This document shows, piece by piece, positions 46,627 to 56,626 of a DNA stretch of 64,000 nucleotides. The first letter of the stretch is position 1; every line of letters starts with the position of its first letter. The DNA lies in the NCBI GenBank assembly GCA_027492275.1, contig JAPUFC010000065.1, positions 62,001 to 126,000 of the forward strand, given 5' to 3'. A program made the position numbers and the translations under genes. Origin of the DNA: Mesorhizobium sp. (GTDB lineage: Bacteria; Pseudomonadota; Alphaproteobacteria; Rhizobiales; Rhizobiaceae). Below the pieces are notes generated by a model. It ran no database searches. It was not told the DNA's origin and worked only from the letters and a program-made list of their open reading frames with translations.

Positions 46627-47802
46627 CTAGCGATTTTTCTCCAGCCGGCGCTTTGCGGCCTCCAGCGCCATGACGGCCAGGCCCGCGGCCAGGCCCCAGA
46701 AGGCGGCGCCGACGCCGAGCACCGTCAAGCCGGAGGCGGTGACGGCGAAGGCGGCGACGGCCGCCATGCGCTCGCCCTCCTCCCTGAGCGCGCTGGTCAG
46801 CGCGTTGGCCAGCGCGCCGATCAGCGCCAGCCCGGCGACCAGCACGATGAGGCTTTGCGGCAGCACGGCGAAAAGCGCCACCAGCGACGCGCCGAAGATC
46901 GCGAAGATCAGGTAGGCGAGCGCGTAGAACGGCCCGGTCTTCCAGCGCTCGGCCGGGTCCGGATGCGCATCCGGCCCGGTGCAGATGGCGGCGGAGATGG
47001 CGGCGAGATTGGTCGTCAGGCCGCCGAGCGGCGCGATCAGCAGGGACACCAGCCCGGTGAAGGAGATCAGCGGTCCGGGGGCGGGTTCGTAGCCCGCGGC
47101 GCGCAGCACGGCGAGGCCGGACAGATTCTGCGAGGCCATGGTGACGAGATAGAGCGGCAGCGCCATGCCGATGGCGGCCGACAGCGAGAAGGTCGGCGCG
47201 ATCAGCGTCAGCGTCGACAGTTCCGGCGCGGGCAAGGCGCCGACGCGGCCCGTCAGGAAAGCCAGCGCGCCGCCGCCGGCCAGCACGGCGAGCACCGAGA
47301 AGGCCGGGCTGAACAGCCGGATGACGAAGAAGGCGACGATCAGCGGCAGCACCAGGACCGGGTCCACAGCCACCGCCTTGAAGGCGTTGACGACGAAGCT
47401 GACGACGATGCCGGCCAGCATGGCGGAGGCGACGCTCGCGGGAATTTTCGCGATCAGCCGGGTCAGCGGCCGTATCAGGCCGGTGGCGACCAAAAGGAGC
47501 GCGGCGATGATGAACGCGCCGACCGCGTCGCCGACGGCGAAGCCGCTGGATGCGCCGACCAGCGCCGCGCCGGGTGTCGACCATGCGGATATGACCGGCA
47601 TCTTCGTGCGCCAGGAGAGAAAAAGACTTTCCACCGCCATGGCGAGGCAGAGCGCGGTGACGCCGCTGGCCGTCTGCGCCTGCGTGGCGCCCACGGCCTC
47701 GGCCGCGGCGATGACCAGCGCCAGCGTGCCGCCGAAGCCGACGACCGCCGCGACGAAGGCCGAGACGGGAATGGAGAGCCGCATCCGGGTCACGCGCGGC
47801 AT
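46627..47802 (-). CDS. benE: BenE-family membrane transporter
   Basis: 391 residues from the ATG at 47800-47802. About 11-12 hydrophobic helices, with RTKMPVISAWSTPGAALVG and the central APLGGLTTNLAAISAAICTG (helix-break motif) characteristic of the BenE benzoate/H+ symporter family within the nucleobase transporter fold. The frame opens further upstream into a palindromic repeat, giving 12 extra residues that are probably not translated. There are no aromatic-degradation genes nearby, so the substrate is uncertain. Confidence 0.88.
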   Translation of the reverse strand: MPRVTRMRLSIPVSAFVAAVVGFGGTLALVIAAAEAVGATQAQTASGVTALCLAMAVESLFLSWRTKMPVISAWSTPGAALVGASSGFAVGDAVGAFIIAALLLVATGLIRPLTRLIAKIPASVASAMLAGIVVSFVVNAFKAVAVDPVLVLPLIVAFFVIRLFSPAFSVLAVLAGGGALAFLTGRVGALPAPELSTLTLIAPTFSLSAAIGMALPLYLVTMASQNLSGLAVLRAAGYEPAPGPLISFTGLVSLLIAPLGGLTTNLAAISAAICTGPDAHPDPAERWKTGPFYALAYLIFAIFGASLVALFAVLPQSLIVLVAGLALIGALANALTSALREEGERMAAVAAFAVTASGLTVLGVGAAFWGLAAGLAVMALEAAKRRLEKNR

Positions 47803-47811
47803 GGTGGGTTC

Positions 47812-47930
47812 CGCGCCCCCTTTGGCGCTTCGGGCCACCTCACCCGCTTCGCAGGGGAGGATATGCCGGCCGCGACCTCGATCCTCCCCCGTTCACGGGG
47901 GAGGTGGCCCGAAGCGCCAAAGGGGGCGCG
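47812..47930. repeat. GC-rich palindromic repeat (about 119 bp), copy 2
   Basis: Perfect 30-bp arms (CGCGCCCCCTTTGGCGCTTC... and ...GAAGCGCCAAAGGGGGCGCG) with inner CCTCCCCC/GGGGGAGG hairpins, lying between the alpha/beta hydrolase gene and benE. Homologous to 12427-12550. The transcript of either strand would fold into one long hairpin. Confidence 0.88.
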
Positions 47931-47958
47931 ATCTATGTCGCTCGCCGAGGACATCCGC

Positions 47959-48726
47959 CTAGCCCGCCCTGTCCACAATCGCCTCGACCGCCTTGACCAG
48001 CATCGCCAGGTCCTGCGGCCGCGACAGGCGGTGGTCGCCGTCCGGGATGAGCGAGACCGTGACGTCGTCGGCGGGCAGCAGGCTGACCAGTTTCAGTGCG
48101 TGGGCGTAGGGCACGTCGGCATCGGCCAGCCCCTGCAGGACATGGACCGGGCAATGGGTATCGATCGGGCCGGACAGGACGCGGTTCATCCGACCATCCT
48201 CGATCAGCGCGCGGGTGTAGATGTAGGGCTCGGGTCCGTAGTCGGAGGGGCGCTCGAAGAAGCCTTTCTCCTCCAATGCCTTGCGGTCGGCCTTCTTCAG
48301 CTTCGGCTCGACAAGCTCGACGGTGAAGTCCGGCGCGGGGGCGATGAGCACCAGCCCTTTCACCCGCCCGCCCTCGCCGGCCTTGCGCAGTTCCTGCACC
48401 ATACGAAGCGCGATCCACGCGCCCATGGAGGAGCCGACCAGCACCTGCGCGCCGCCCGAGAAGGCGCGGAAGACGGCGAGGCTTTCGGCCAGCCAGCGCG
48501 AGATCGTGCCGTCGCGGAAGGCGCCGCCGGATTCGCCATGGCCCGAATAGTCGTGCCGCAGGAAGGCGCGGTCTTCGCCCGCCGCCCATGCGGCCAGCGC
48601 CTCGGCCTTCGTTCCCAGCATGTCGGATTTGTAGCCGCCGAGCCAGACGACGCCGGGCTCCCTGCCCGGCTGGCGACGCAGGGCGATCCTTTCGCCGCCG
48701 ACCTCGATGAATTCCGGTTCCGCCAT
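47959..48726 (-). CDS. Alpha/beta hydrolase, ABHD10-like
   Basis: 255 residues from the ATG at 48724-48726, preceded by GAGGAG. The nucleophile elbow is VLVGSSMGAWIAL, the oxyanion region WLGGYKSDMLGTKA, the acid in GLADADVPY and the His in DGDHRLSRP. This pattern fits the ABHD10-type thioesterase/carboxylesterase subgroup. No signal peptide, so cytoplasmic. Substrate unknown; mammalian ABHD10 removes acyl groups from proteins and drug conjugates. Confidence 0.88.
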   Translation of the reverse strand: MAEPEFIEVGGERIALRRQPGREPGVVWLGGYKSDMLGTKAEALAAWAAGEDRAFLRHDYSGHGESGGAFRDGTISRWLAESLAVFRAFSGGAQVLVGSSMGAWIALRMVQELRKAGEGGRVKGLVLIAPAPDFTVELVEPKLKKADRKALEEKGFFERPSDYGPEPYIYTRALIEDGRMNRVLSGPIDTHCPVHVLQGLADADVPYAHALKLVSLLPADDVTVSLIPDGDHRLSRPQDLAMLVKAVEAIVDRAG

Positions 48727-48862
48727 GCGCCCGTCTCCTCGGAGACGCTTTTGGCATGGGAAGCCGGGGACCGGAAGATGGCAGCGGCGGCCGGCGATGC
48801 GACCAGACGGAAACATGGCGGCGGGAAACGGTTGAAGGTGATTTCTTCACCGCGCTGTGCTA

Positions 48863-48891
48863 TTGACAGCCTCCGCTTCGGTGCCAATTGA
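48863..48891 (+). promoter_or_regulatory. Possible infC promoter
   Basis: A consensus -35 TTGACA at 48863-48868 and AATTGA at 48886-48891, 17 nt apart, about 50 nt upstream of the infC start. Confidence 0.45.
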
Positions 48892-48940
48892 GGCGCACGA
48901 AGACAAAATCCATGCGAAACGGCAACAGGAGAAGACGACC

Positions 48941-49477
48941 ATTCGCAGACCGTTCAAGGCCGCCGCCCCCACGAAGGACGGCCCACGCTCAAACCGCGAC
49001 ATCCGGGTTCCCCGGGTGCAACTCATAGACGCCCAGGGGCAGAACCAGGGCGACGTCTCCATAAACGACGCACTGCTCGCGGCCGAGGAGGCCGGGCTCG
49101 ATCTCGTCGAGATTTCGCCCAACGCGACGCCGCCCGTCGTCAAGATCCTCGATCTCGGCAAGCTGAAATACGCCAACCAGAAGAAGGCCGCCGAGGCGCG
49201 CAAGCACCAGAAGGTCATCGAGATCAAGGAGATCAAGATGCGCCCGAACATCGACACGCACGACTACGAGACCAAGATGAAAGCCGTGCGGCGCTTCTTC
49301 GAGGAAGGCGACAAGGTCAAGCTGACGCTGCGCTTCCGCGGCCGCGAGATGGCGCATATGGAGCTCGGCATGGAGCTTCTGAACAAGGTGCGCGAGGAGA
49401 CCGCGACCATCGCCAAGGTGGAGGCCGAGCCGAAGCTCGAAGGCCGCCAGATGATGATGGTCCTCGCTCCGAGATGA
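48941..49477 (+). CDS. infC: Translation initiation factor IF-3, starting with ATT
   Basis: 178 residues. AGGAG lies 9 nt before an ATT at 48941, giving the family N-terminus (I/M)[17 protein letters not shown]; no ATG, GTG or TTG exists at that point. The N-domain has [16 protein letters not shown], the linker is rich in Lys, and the C-domain carries [14 protein letters not shown] and [11 protein letters not shown]-3 discriminates against non-canonical starts, so an ATT start allows autoregulation, as in E. coli. It heads the infC-rpmI-rplT-pheST region. Confidence 0.95.
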   Translation: MRRPFKAAAPTKDGPRSNRDIRVPRVQLIDAQGQNQGDVSINDALLAAEEAGLDLVEISPNATPPVVKILDLGKLKYANQKKAAEARKHQKVIEIKEIKMRPNIDTHDYETKMKAVRRFFEEGDKVKLTLRFRGREMAHMELGMELLNKVREETATIAKVEAEPKLEGRQMMMVLAPR

Positions 49478-49501
49478 CGAAGCGGGCATGACGGGCCGGA
49501 C

Positions 49502-50182
49502 ATGACGGCGGGGCCGACGGCGCGGCTTCTCGCGTTGCGTCGTCTTCTCGTCCCGGACAGCCTCAGCCAGCCGGACGAATTCTCGATGGCCGACTTCCAG
49601 GCCATCCGCAGGATCGTCATGACCCTGCTGTTCGTCGCCCTGGCGGGCCTGCTGGCGTTCGGCGGCCCGCTGCTCGGCCTTTCCGCGCAGCAAGGGCTGC
49701 GGATCGGCGGCGTGGCGCTGATCGCCGCCGGTATCGTCGGGCGGCTGTGGTCGATCGTCCATATCGGCGGGCGCAAGTCGCTGGAAGTGGTGCAGACCGG
49801 CCCCTATTCCATCACCCGCAATCCGCTCTACGTCTCGTCGACCGTCGCCGCGGCGGGCATCGGCGCGCAGGCCGGAAGCGTCACGGCGGCGCTGCTGGCG
49901 GGCCTGCTGTGCGCGCTCGCCTTCCAGTTCGTGATCCGCTTCGAGGAGAACTACCTGATCGGCGAGCTCGGCGAGGCCTATCGCGACTACATGCACCGCG
50001 TGCCGCGCTTCTGGCCCAACCCGTCCCTCTACCGCGACCCGGACACGCTTTGCGTGGATCCGCGGATTCTCCGGCGCACGCTGCGCGACGGCGTCCTGCT
50101 CCTGGCCGCGATCCCGTTCTTCGGGCTGATCGGCGCGGCGCAGCAGGCCGGGTTCGTCCCGGTGCTGTTTCGCTTCTGGTGA
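49502..50182 (+). CDS. Isoprenylcysteine methyltransferase-family integral membrane protein
   Basis: 226 residues; ATG at 49502 or 49586 (family-like [12 protein letters not shown]). Several hydrophobic helices surround the PEMT/ICMT-type motif [17 protein letters not shown], and [27 protein letters not shown] completes the SAM-binding signature. It is a membrane methyltransferase with unknown acceptor. It sits between infC and rpmI, interrupting the usual ribosomal order. Confidence 0.85.
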   Translation: MTAGPTARLLALRRLLVPDSLSQPDEFSMADFQAIRRIVMTLLFVALAGLLAFGGPLLGLSAQQGLRIGGVALIAAGIVGRLWSIVHIGGRKSLEVVQTGPYSITRNPLYVSSTVAAAGIGAQAGSVTAALLAGLLCALAFQFVIRFEENYLIGELGEAYRDYMHRVPRFWPNPSLYRDPDTLCVDPRILRRTLRDGVLLLAAIPFFGLIGAAQQAGFVPVLFRFW

Positions 50183-50239
50183 GGCGGCGGGCCGCCGGGG
50201 TTGCGCCGCCGGAGGCTTGCTGATAAGAGCGCGCGTCCA

Positions 50240-50328
50240 GAACCGTCCGGCAGGGCATGCCGTGGCGGTTCGTAATGCTTTCCGGGCATCTGGTCGCCCG
50301 GAGCAAAAAAACGGCTCGATCATGAGCC
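50240..50328 (+). promoter_or_regulatory. Structured 5' leader of rpmI-rplT
   Basis: Three consecutive hairpins precede rpmI: GAACCG (50240) with CGGTTC (50266), TCCGGGC (50281) with GCCCGGA (50296), and GGCTC (50313) with GAGCC (50324). The last ends about 20 nt before the rpmI ATG. Position and structure suit an L20 autoregulatory leader, but no match to a described family was established. Confidence 0.4.
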
Positions 50329-50348
50329 ACACCGAAGGAAAGAGCAAA

Positions 50349-50552
50349 ATGCCCAAGATGAAGACCAAATCGGCCGCCAAGAAGCGGTTCAAGATCACGG
50401 CCACGGGCAAGGTCCTGTCGGCCGCCGCCGGCAAGCGCCACGGCATGATCAAGCGTTCCAACAAGTTCATTCGCGATGCCCGCGGCACGATGGTTCTGGC
50501 TGAACCTGACGGCAAGAAGGTCATCAAGAATTTTCTGCCGAACGGCCTCTGA
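50349..50552 (+). CDS. rpmI: 50S ribosomal protein L35
   Basis: 67 residues, starting [20 protein letters not shown], exactly the L35 family sequence. AAGGAAAG precedes the ATG; the frame is open upstream without support. It belongs to the large subunit and is followed after 36 nt by rplT. Confidence 0.97.
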   Translation: MPKMKTKSAAKKRFKITATGKVLSAAAGKRHGMIKRSNKFIRDARGTMVLAEPDGKKVIKNFLPNGL

Positions 50553-50588
50553 GACCCCGGCGTCGGAACGAATTAAGGAGATCATGAC

Positions 50589-50990
50589 ATGGCACGCGTG
50601 AAGAGGGGCGTCACCGCCCACGCCAAGCACAAGAAGGTCCTGAAAGCCGCCAAGGGTTTTTACGGCCGCCGCAAGAACACCATCCGCATCGCCAAGCAGG
50701 CGGTTGAGAAATCGCTGCAATATGCCTATCGCGACCGCAAGGTGCGCAAGCGCAATTTCCGCGCTCTCTGGGTGCAGCGCATCAACGCCGCCGTGCGCGA
50801 GCACGGGCTGACCTACGGCCGCTTCATCGACGGGCTGAACAAGGCCGGCATCGAGGTCGACCGCAAGGTGCTGTCCGATCTCGCCATCCACGAGCCGGCG
50901 GCCTTCGCCGCGCTGGTGGCCAAGGCCAAGGTTGCGCTCGAATATCTGAAGGACACCACCCCGAACGCGTTTGAGAGCGCTGTCGCCTGA
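50589..50990 (+). CDS. rplT: 50S ribosomal protein L20
   Basis: 133 residues, beginning [28 protein letters not shown], the L20 signature; long basic N-terminal extension and globular C-terminus are complete. L20 is an early assembly protein and, in other bacteria, represses its own operon. A terminator or attenuator follows. Confidence 0.97.
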   Translation: MARVKRGVTAHAKHKKVLKAAKGFYGRRKNTIRIAKQAVEKSLQYAYRDRKVRKRNFRALWVQRINAAVREHGLTYGRFIDGLNKAGIEVDRKVLSDLAIHEPAAFAALVAKAKVALEYLKDTTPNAFESAVA

Positions 50991-51030
50991 GGCCAGCGCT
51001 TCCCAAGCCCGTAGAAACCTGATTTGGGAA

Positions 51031-51063
51031 ACCCGCGCTGGCAGAACCGGCGCGGGTTTTTTC
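51031..51063 (+). terminator. Terminator or attenuator between rplT and pheS
   Basis: ACCCGCGC pairs with GCGCGGGT around a loop, followed by TTTTTTC, only 20 nt before pheS. An upstream stem (TTCCCAA ... TTTGGGA, 51000-51029) lies beside it. It may end the rplT transcript or attenuate pheS; no leader peptide rich in Phe was seen. Confidence 0.75.
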
Positions 51064-51082
51064 TTGAGCAATCGAGACCGAC

Positions 51083-52168
51083 ATGACCGACATCGCCGCC
51101 CTTGAAACCATGCTGATGGCCGAGATCGCCTCGGCCGCCGACGAGACGTCGGTCGAGGCCGTGCGCCTCGCCGCGCTGGGCAAGAAGGGCTCCGTCTCGG
51201 AACTGCTCAAGACGCTCGGCTCCATGAGCCCCGAGGACCGGCAGGCGAAGGGCCCGGCGATCAACGGGCTGAAGAACCGCGTCGCCGAGGCGCTGGCGGA
51301 ACGCCGCGCCACGCTGCGCGACGCGGCGATCGAGGCGCGGCTCGCGGCAGAGACGGTGGACGTGACGCTGCCAGTGCGCCCCAGCCCCGCCAGCCAGGGC
51401 CGCATCCACCCGATCAGCCAGGTGATCGACGAGATCACCGCGATCTTCGGCGATCTCGGCTTCCAGATCGCCGAGGGGCCGGACATCGAGACGGACTACT
51501 ACAACTTCACCGCGCTGAATTTCCCCGAAGGCCATCCGGCGCGGGAGATGCACGACACGTTCTTCTTCAACCCGGGCCCGGACGGAACGCGCAAGCTCCT
51601 GCGCACCCATACCTCGCCGGTGCAGATCCGCACCATGGAGGCGAAGAAGCCGCCGATCCGCATCGTCATCCCGGGAAAGACCTACAGGCAGGATTCGGAC
51701 GCCACCCATTCGCCGATGTTCCATCAGGTCGAGGGGCTGGTGATCGACCGCACGGCCAACGTCGCCAATATGAAGTGGGTGCTGGAGGAGTTCTGCAAGG
51801 CCTTCTTCGAGGTGCCGGCGGTGAAGATGCGCTTCCGCCCGTCCTTCTTCCCCTTCACCGAGCCGTCGCTGGAAGTCGACATCCAGTGCGACCGCTCGCG
51901 GCCGGGCGAGGTGCGCTTCGGCGAGGGCAGCGACTGGATGGAGATTCTGGGCTGCGGCATGGTGCATCCCAACGTGCTGCGCCATGGCGGGCTCGATCCC
52001 GACGAGTACCAGGGTTTCGCCTGGGGCATGGGCATCGACCGCATCGCCATGCTGAAATACGGCATGCCGGACCTGCGCGCCTTCTTCGACGCCGACGTTC
52101 GCTGGCTTGAGCACTACGGCTTCCGCCCGCTCGACATGCCGACGCTGTTCGGCGGGCTGAGCAGCTAG
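51083..52168 (+). CDS. pheS: Phenylalanine-tRNA ligase subunit alpha
   Basis: 361 residues. N-terminal coiled coil, then the class II core with motif 1 region [10 protein letters not shown], motif 2 [10 protein letters not shown] and motif 3 [23 protein letters not shown] binds ATP/Phe. Forms the heterotetramer with PheT. A small secreted-protein gene sits between pheS and pheT. Confidence 0.97.
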   Translation: MTDIAALETMLMAEIASAADETSVEAVRLAALGKKGSVSELLKTLGSMSPEDRQAKGPAINGLKNRVAEALAERRATLRDAAIEARLAAETVDVTLPVRPSPASQGRIHPISQVIDEITAIFGDLGFQIAEGPDIETDYYNFTALNFPEGHPAREMHDTFFFNPGPDGTRKLLRTHTSPVQIRTMEAKKPPIRIVIPGKTYRQDSDATHSPMFHQVEGLVIDRTANVANMKWVLEEFCKAFFEVPAVKMRFRPSFFPFTEPSLEVDIQCDRSRPGEVRFGEGSDWMEILGCGMVHPNVLRHGGLDPDEYQGFAWGMGIDRIAMLKYGMPDLRAFFDADVRWLEHYGFRPLDMPTLFGGLSS

Positions 52169-52176
52169 AGGCCGCG

Positions 52177-52572
52177 ATGGTCCGCGGCGCGCTCATCGTG
52201 GCGGCGAGCCTCACGGCGTCGGATGCGCTGGCGGCGACGTATCACTGCGTGGCGCGTGTCCGGCTCGGCTATGACGGCGCCGTGCTGGAGGACTGGCGCG
52301 GCGACGGCGACACGCACGGCCGCGTCAGCTTCTCTTTCGACACGGCGACCGGCGACTATGTGCAGCGGACCGACGGTAGCGCGGCGGCGATCACCGGCGC
52401 GGGCAAGCTTCAGATCGTGCGCGGCAAGGGCGCCGGATGGGGAACCGTCCTGGCCATGGCGGAGCACGGGTCGTTGGTCGTCAAGCTCGACGATTCGGCG
52501 CATGGCGTGAACTACGTCAGGCTGGACGGCGACGGCCTGGCCGAGATCGGCAAATGTGAGAACATCAAGTGA
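52177..52572 (+). CDS. Small secreted protein of unknown function
   Basis: 131 residues. The first 20 ([19 protein letters not shown]) form a weak signal peptide with an ALA-A cleavage site. The mature part is beta-rich, with one N-terminal and one C-terminal Cys (YHCVARV and KCENIK) that could form a disulfide. No family was recognised. It lies 8 nt after pheS and 38 nt before pheT, so it is co-transcribed; a role in translation is not implied. Confidence 0.7.
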   Translation: MVRGALIVAASLTASDALAATYHCVARVRLGYDGAVLEDWRGDGDTHGRVSFSFDTATGDYVQRTDGSAAAITGAGKLQIVRGKGAGWGTVLAMAEHGSLVVKLDDSAHGVNYVRLDGDGLAEIGKCENIK

Positions 52573-52609
52573 AGGCCGGCGTTCCGGCCGTCATATCAAG
52601 GGCAAGACA

Positions 52610-55015
52610 ATGAAATTCACCCTTTCCTGGCTGAAGGATCATCTCGACACCGACGCCTCGCTCGACACGATCGTGGAGCGGCTGACGGCGATCGGGCTGG
52701 AGGTGGAATCGGTGGACGACAAGGCGCGGCTTGAGCCTTTCGTCATCGCCAGGGTGTTGACGGCCGAAAAGCACCCCGACGCCGACAAGCTGCGGGTGCT
52801 GACCGTCGACGCGGGCGACGGCCGGCCGGTCCAGGTGGTCTGCGGCGCGCCGAATGCGCGCGCGGGCCTCGTCGGCGCCTTCGCCGGGCCCGGCACCTTC
52901 ATTCCGGGAACCGGCATCACGCTCGGGGTCGGCAAGATCAGGGGCGTCGAAAGCTGGGGCATGATGTGCTCGGAGCGCGAGCTGGAGCTGTCGGAAGACC
53001 ATGACGGCATCATCGACCTGCCGGCCGACGCGCCCGTGGGCGTGAGCTACGCCGAGTGGGCCGGGCTCGCCGACCCGCTGATCGAGATCAACCTGACGCC
53101 GAACCGGCCGGACGCGACCGGCGTCCACGGCATCGCGCGCGACCTTGCCGCCAGCGGCCTCGGCACGCTGAAGACCGGCCCGGTGGAGCCGGTGGCCGCC
53201 GGCGGCGCGTGCCCGGTGAAGGTCAGGATCGATGCGCCGGACCTCTGCCCCGGCTTCGCGCTGCGGCTGGTGCGCGGCGTCACCAACGGGCCGTCGCCGA
53301 AATGGCTCCAGCGCCGGCTGAAGGCGATCGGCCTGCGGCCGATCAACGCGCTGGTCGACATCACCAACTACATCACCTTCGACCGCGGGCGACCGCTGCA
53401 CGTCTTCGACGCCGCCAAGGTAAAGGGCGATCTCGTGGTGCGCCGCGCCGAGGCCGGCGAGACGGTGCTGGCGCTCGACGGCCGGAGCTACGCGCTGACG
53501 CCGGACATGTGCGTCATCGCCGACGGCAACGGGGTCGAGTCCATCGCCGGCATCATGGGCGGCGAGCATTCGGGCTGCGACGAGGCCACCACCGACGTGC
53601 TGATCGAGTCGGCGCTGTGGGAGCCGCTGAACGTCGCGCGCACCGGGCGGTCGCTCGGCATCATCACCGATGCGCGCTACCGCTTCGAGCGCGGCGTCGA
53701 TCCGGCGTTCATGGCGCCGGGGCTGGAGCTCGCCACGCGCATGGTGCTCGATCTCTGCGGCGGGACGCCGACGGAGACCGAGATCGCCGGCCATGCCGAG
53801 CATCAGCCGAAGATCGTCGCCTTCCCGGTGGCCGAGGTGCGCCGCCTGACCGGACTGGACGTGCCGGCCGAGGACAGCCTCGCGATCCTGTCGCGGCTGG
53901 GTTTCCGGCCCGAGGGAATGGGCGCAGTGGTCGACGTCGCCGTGCCCTCGTGGCGGCCGGACATCGACGGCAAGGCCGACTTGGTGGAGGAAGTGATGCG
54001 CATGCGCGGGGTCGACGCCATCGCGCCTGCGCCGCTCGGCGGCCACGACGCCGTCAACGGGCGCATCCTGACCGGCCTGCAGATCCGCACCCGCGCGACG
54101 CGGCGCGCGCTCGCCGTGCGCGGCATGATGGAGGCGGTCACCTGGTCCTTCATCCCAGAAGCGCATGCCAGGCTGTTCGGCGGCGGACAGCCCGCGCTCA
54201 AGCTCTCCAATCCCATCGCCGCCGACATGTCCGACATGCGGCCCTCGCTGCTGCCCGGCCTGATCGCCGCCGCGCAGCGCAATGCCGACCGGGGCCTCGG
54301 CGACGTGGCGCTGTTCGAGGTTTCCGGCACCTATGAGGGCGACGCGCCCGACAGGCAGCGCCGCGTCGCGGCGGGCGTGCGGCGCGGCACGGCACGCGCC
54401 GAGGGAGCCGGCCGCCACTGGTCCGGCAATGCCGCCCCGGTCGACGTGTTCGACGCCAAGGCCGACGCGCTCGCGGCGCTGGAGGCGGCGGGCGCGCCGG
54501 TAGACCGGCTGCAGATCGAGGCCGGCGCGCCCGGCTGGTACCATCCCGGCCGCTCCGGCATCATCAAGCTCGGGCCGAAGACGGTTCTGGGGACGTTCGG
54601 CGTCTTCCACCCGAAGACGCTGGCGGCGCTCGACGTCTCCGGGCCGCTTTGCGGCTTCGAGGTCTTCATCGACGCCGTTCCCGAAGCCAAGGCGAAGGCC
54701 ACGCGCACCAAGCCAAGGCTCGATCTTTCCGCGTTCCAGGCGGTGAAGCGCGATTTCGCCTTCGTCGTCGACCGGGCGGTGGAAGCCGGGACGCTGCTGC
54801 GCGCCGCCGCCGCCGCGGATCGAAGGCTGATCACGACCGTTTCGGTGTTCGACGTCTTCGAGGGTGCTTCGCTCGGCGAAGGAAAGAAATCCGTCGCCAT
54901 CGAGGTGTCGATCCAGCCGGTCGAGAAGACGCTGACGGACGAGGATTTCGAGGCGCTGGCGGGCAGGATCGTCGAGAACGTGAAGAAGCAGACCGGCGGT
55001 GTTCTGAGAGGATAG
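52610..55015 (+). CDS. pheT: Phenylalanine-tRNA ligase subunit beta
   Basis: 801 residues. Starts [19 protein letters not shown]; the EMAP/tRNA-binding domain (about 40-150) has [13 protein letters not shown], the B3/B4 editing region follows, B5 and the class II-like core are complete, and the C-terminal ferredoxin-like anticodon-binding domain ([18 protein letters not shown]) is present. The ATG at 52610 with AAGGGCAAG upstream is preferred over an in-frame start inside the previous gene. Confidence 0.96.
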   Translation: MKFTLSWLKDHLDTDASLDTIVERLTAIGLEVESVDDKARLEPFVIARVLTAEKHPDADKLRVLTVDAGDGRPVQVVCGAPNARAGLVGAFAGPGTFIPGTGITLGVGKIRGVESWGMMCSERELELSEDHDGIIDLPADAPVGVSYAEWAGLADPLIEINLTPNRPDATGVHGIARDLAASGLGTLKTGPVEPVAAGGACPVKVRIDAPDLCPGFALRLVRGVTNGPSPKWLQRRLKAIGLRPINALVDITNYITFDRGRPLHVFDAAKVKGDLVVRRAEAGETVLALDGRSYALTPDMCVIADGNGVESIAGIMGGEHSGCDEATTDVLIESALWEPLNVARTGRSLGIITDARYRFERGVDPAFMAPGLELATRMVLDLCGGTPTETEIAGHAEHQPKIVAFPVAEVRRLTGLDVPAEDSLAILSRLGFRPEGMGAVVDVAVPSWRPDIDGKADLVEEVMRMRGVDAIAPAPLGGHDAVNGRILTGLQIRTRATRRALAVRGMMEAVTWSFIPEAHARLFGGGQPALKLSNPIAADMSDMRPSLLPGLIAAAQRNADRGLGDVALFEVSGTYEGDAPDRQRRVAAGVRRGTARAEGAGRHWSGNAAPVDVFDAKADALAALEAAGAPVDRLQIEAGAPGWYHPGRSGIIKLGPKTVLGTFGVFHPKTLAALDVSGPLCGFEVFIDAVPEAKAKATRTKPRLDLSAFQAVKRDFAFVVDRAVEAGTLLRAAAAADRRLITTVSVFDVFEGASLGEGKKSVAIEVSIQPVEKTLTDEDFEALAGRIVENVKKQTGGVLRG

Positions 55016-55018
55016 TCC

Positions 55019-55864
55019 ATGCGTTGCGCCGTTCGCACCACACGCCTTCCTTCCGGCGCAGCGCTTCCGGTGCTCGGTCTCGGCACCTGGAAGATGGGCG
55101 AGGGCGGCGGCCGCCGGGCGGAGGAGGCGGATGCGCTGCGGCTCGGGCTCGATCTCGGCATGACGCTTATCGACACCGCCGAGATGTACGCCTCCGGCGG
55201 CGCGGAAGAGGTGGTGCGCGAGGCGATCGCCGGACGCCGCGACAGCGTCTTCCTGGTCTCCAAGGTGCTGCCGTCCAACGCGTCCCGGACGGGCACGGTG
55301 CGCGCCTGCGAGGCCAGCCTGAAGCGGCTCGGCACCGAACGGATCGACCTCTACCTGCTGCACTGGCGCGGGCGTATTCCGCTGGCCGAGACCATCGAGG
55401 GGTTCGATACGCTCAAGGCGGCGGGAAAGATCGGCGACTGGGGCGTCAGCAATTTCGACGCCGACGACATGGAGGAACTCGGCCGGCTGCGGGGCGGCGA
55501 CGCCGCGCAGACCAACCAGGTGCTCTACAATCTGCAAAGCCGCGGCGTGGAGTTCGATCTTCTGCCGGCGAGCCGGAAGGCCGGGCTGCCTTTGATGGCC
55601 TATTCGCCGGTCGGACAGGGTGATCTCGCCGGCAGCGACGCGCTGGCCGCGATCGGCCGCCGGCATGGCGCGACCGCCGCTCAGGTCGCCCTCGCCTGGG
55701 TGCTGCGCGATGATGGCGTCGTCGCCATTCCCAAGGCGGTCCGCCCGCAGCACGTCCGCGACAACCGCGCCGCTCTGGACATCACGCTGACCGAGGACGA
55801 CCTGGCGGAGATCGACGCGCTCTATCCGCCGCCCGCCGGCAAGCAGCCGCTCGACATGATCTGA
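55019..55864 (+). CDS. Aldo/keto reductase
   Basis: 281 residues, TIM barrel. Catalytic tetrad: Asp and Tyr in LIDTAEMYASGG, Lys in FLVSKVLP, His in DLYLLHWRG. NADPH-binding elements VAIPKAVRPQHVRDN are at the C-terminus. Resembles the DkgA/YeaE-type cluster acting on small aldehydes; substrate unknown. It starts 3 nt after pheT and is likely co-transcribed. Converges with the BTLCP gene (15 nt apart). Confidence 0.92.
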   Translation: MRCAVRTTRLPSGAALPVLGLGTWKMGEGGGRRAEEADALRLGLDLGMTLIDTAEMYASGGAEEVVREAIAGRRDSVFLVSKVLPSNASRTGTVRACEASLKRLGTERIDLYLLHWRGRIPLAETIEGFDTLKAAGKIGDWGVSNFDADDMEELGRLRGGDAAQTNQVLYNLQSRGVEFDLLPASRKAGLPLMAYSPVGQGDLAGSDALAAIGRRHGATAAQVALAWVLRDDGVVAIPKAVRPQHVRDNRAALDITLTEDDLAEIDALYPPPAGKQPLDMI

Positions 55865-55879
55865 AGGGAGGGCCGGCCG

Positions 55880-56518
55880 CTACTCGACCGAGCTGACGAG
55901 CGGCGCGGCTTCCTCGCGGATCGTCACCCACTGGCCGGTGTGCGTGCTGGCCTGCCGCTTGAGGTAGCGATATTCGGTATCCTTCCACAGCAGCACGTCG
56001 TCGCGCAGATTGTCGAGGATCATGTCGCCCTTGGTGGTGCGCACCGTGAGCACCGCGTGCCCCTCGCCGTCGGGCTTGCGCACGACCGTGATGAGCAGAT
56101 TGGCCAGGGAAAGCCCCATCTGGTACAGATCGCGCCGCTTCTCGAGCACATAGTCCTCGCAGTCGCCGACGCCGTTGACCGGATAGGCCCAGACCTCGTC
56201 CTTGCCGTAGATGTCGAAATCGTTCATCGGCCGCACGGCCGCGTTCACGGCGCGGTTGACCGAGACGAGCTGCGACCAGAGCGCGCCGGTCATTTGTTCC
56301 GGCCCAAGGTCGCGGGGACGAATGGAGCATTCGCCCGGATTGTCCTTGCAGAACTCGTAATGCCCTATCGGCTGCGAGGTCAGACCGCCGAGCTTCATGG
56401 CTTCGGCCGCGGCCGCCGGCGCGGCGAGAGCCGCCGCCGCGACAGCCGAGAGAGCGAGCAGGCGTGCGGACCGCGACCACTCCAAGCAACGCATCAACCC
56501 GGCCCCGCCTCTTTTCAT
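55880..56518 (-). CDS. Bacterial transglutaminase-like cysteine peptidase (BTLCP, DUF920)
   Basis: 212 residues from the ATG at 56516-56518; a later ATG at 56494 is possible. A signal peptide ends in AAPAAAAEA. The catalytic triad appears as Cys in GVGDCEDYVLEKR, His in GHAVLTVRT and Asp in MILDNLRDD. In Pseudomonas the homologue LapG cleaves a biofilm adhesin under c-di-GMP control; alphaproteobacterial BTLCPs mostly stand alone, as here. Periplasmic. Confidence 0.9.
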   Translation of the reverse strand: MKRGGAGLMRCLEWSRSARLLALSAVAAAALAAPAAAAEAMKLGGLTSQPIGHYEFCKDNPGECSIRPRDLGPEQMTGALWSQLVSVNRAVNAAVRPMNDFDIYGKDEVWAYPVNGVGDCEDYVLEKRRDLYQMGLSLANLLITVVRKPDGEGHAVLTVRTTKGDMILDNLRDDVLLWKDTEYRYLKRQASTHTGQWVTIREEAAPLVSSVE

Positions 56519-56626
56519 TAAAGAAACGTTAATTGGGTTTGCGCGCACCTGTCAATTCGGCGAAAGCCCCGGTTTCGGAAATGGTTACCGGCATGGGAGC
56601 GAAGCGGCGATTCTGCAACACGCCCG

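Noticed and set aside
51000-51063. pheST leader-peptide attenuator
   Set aside because: No short frame rich in Phe codons precedes the hairpin, so it is reported only as a terminator or possible attenuator.
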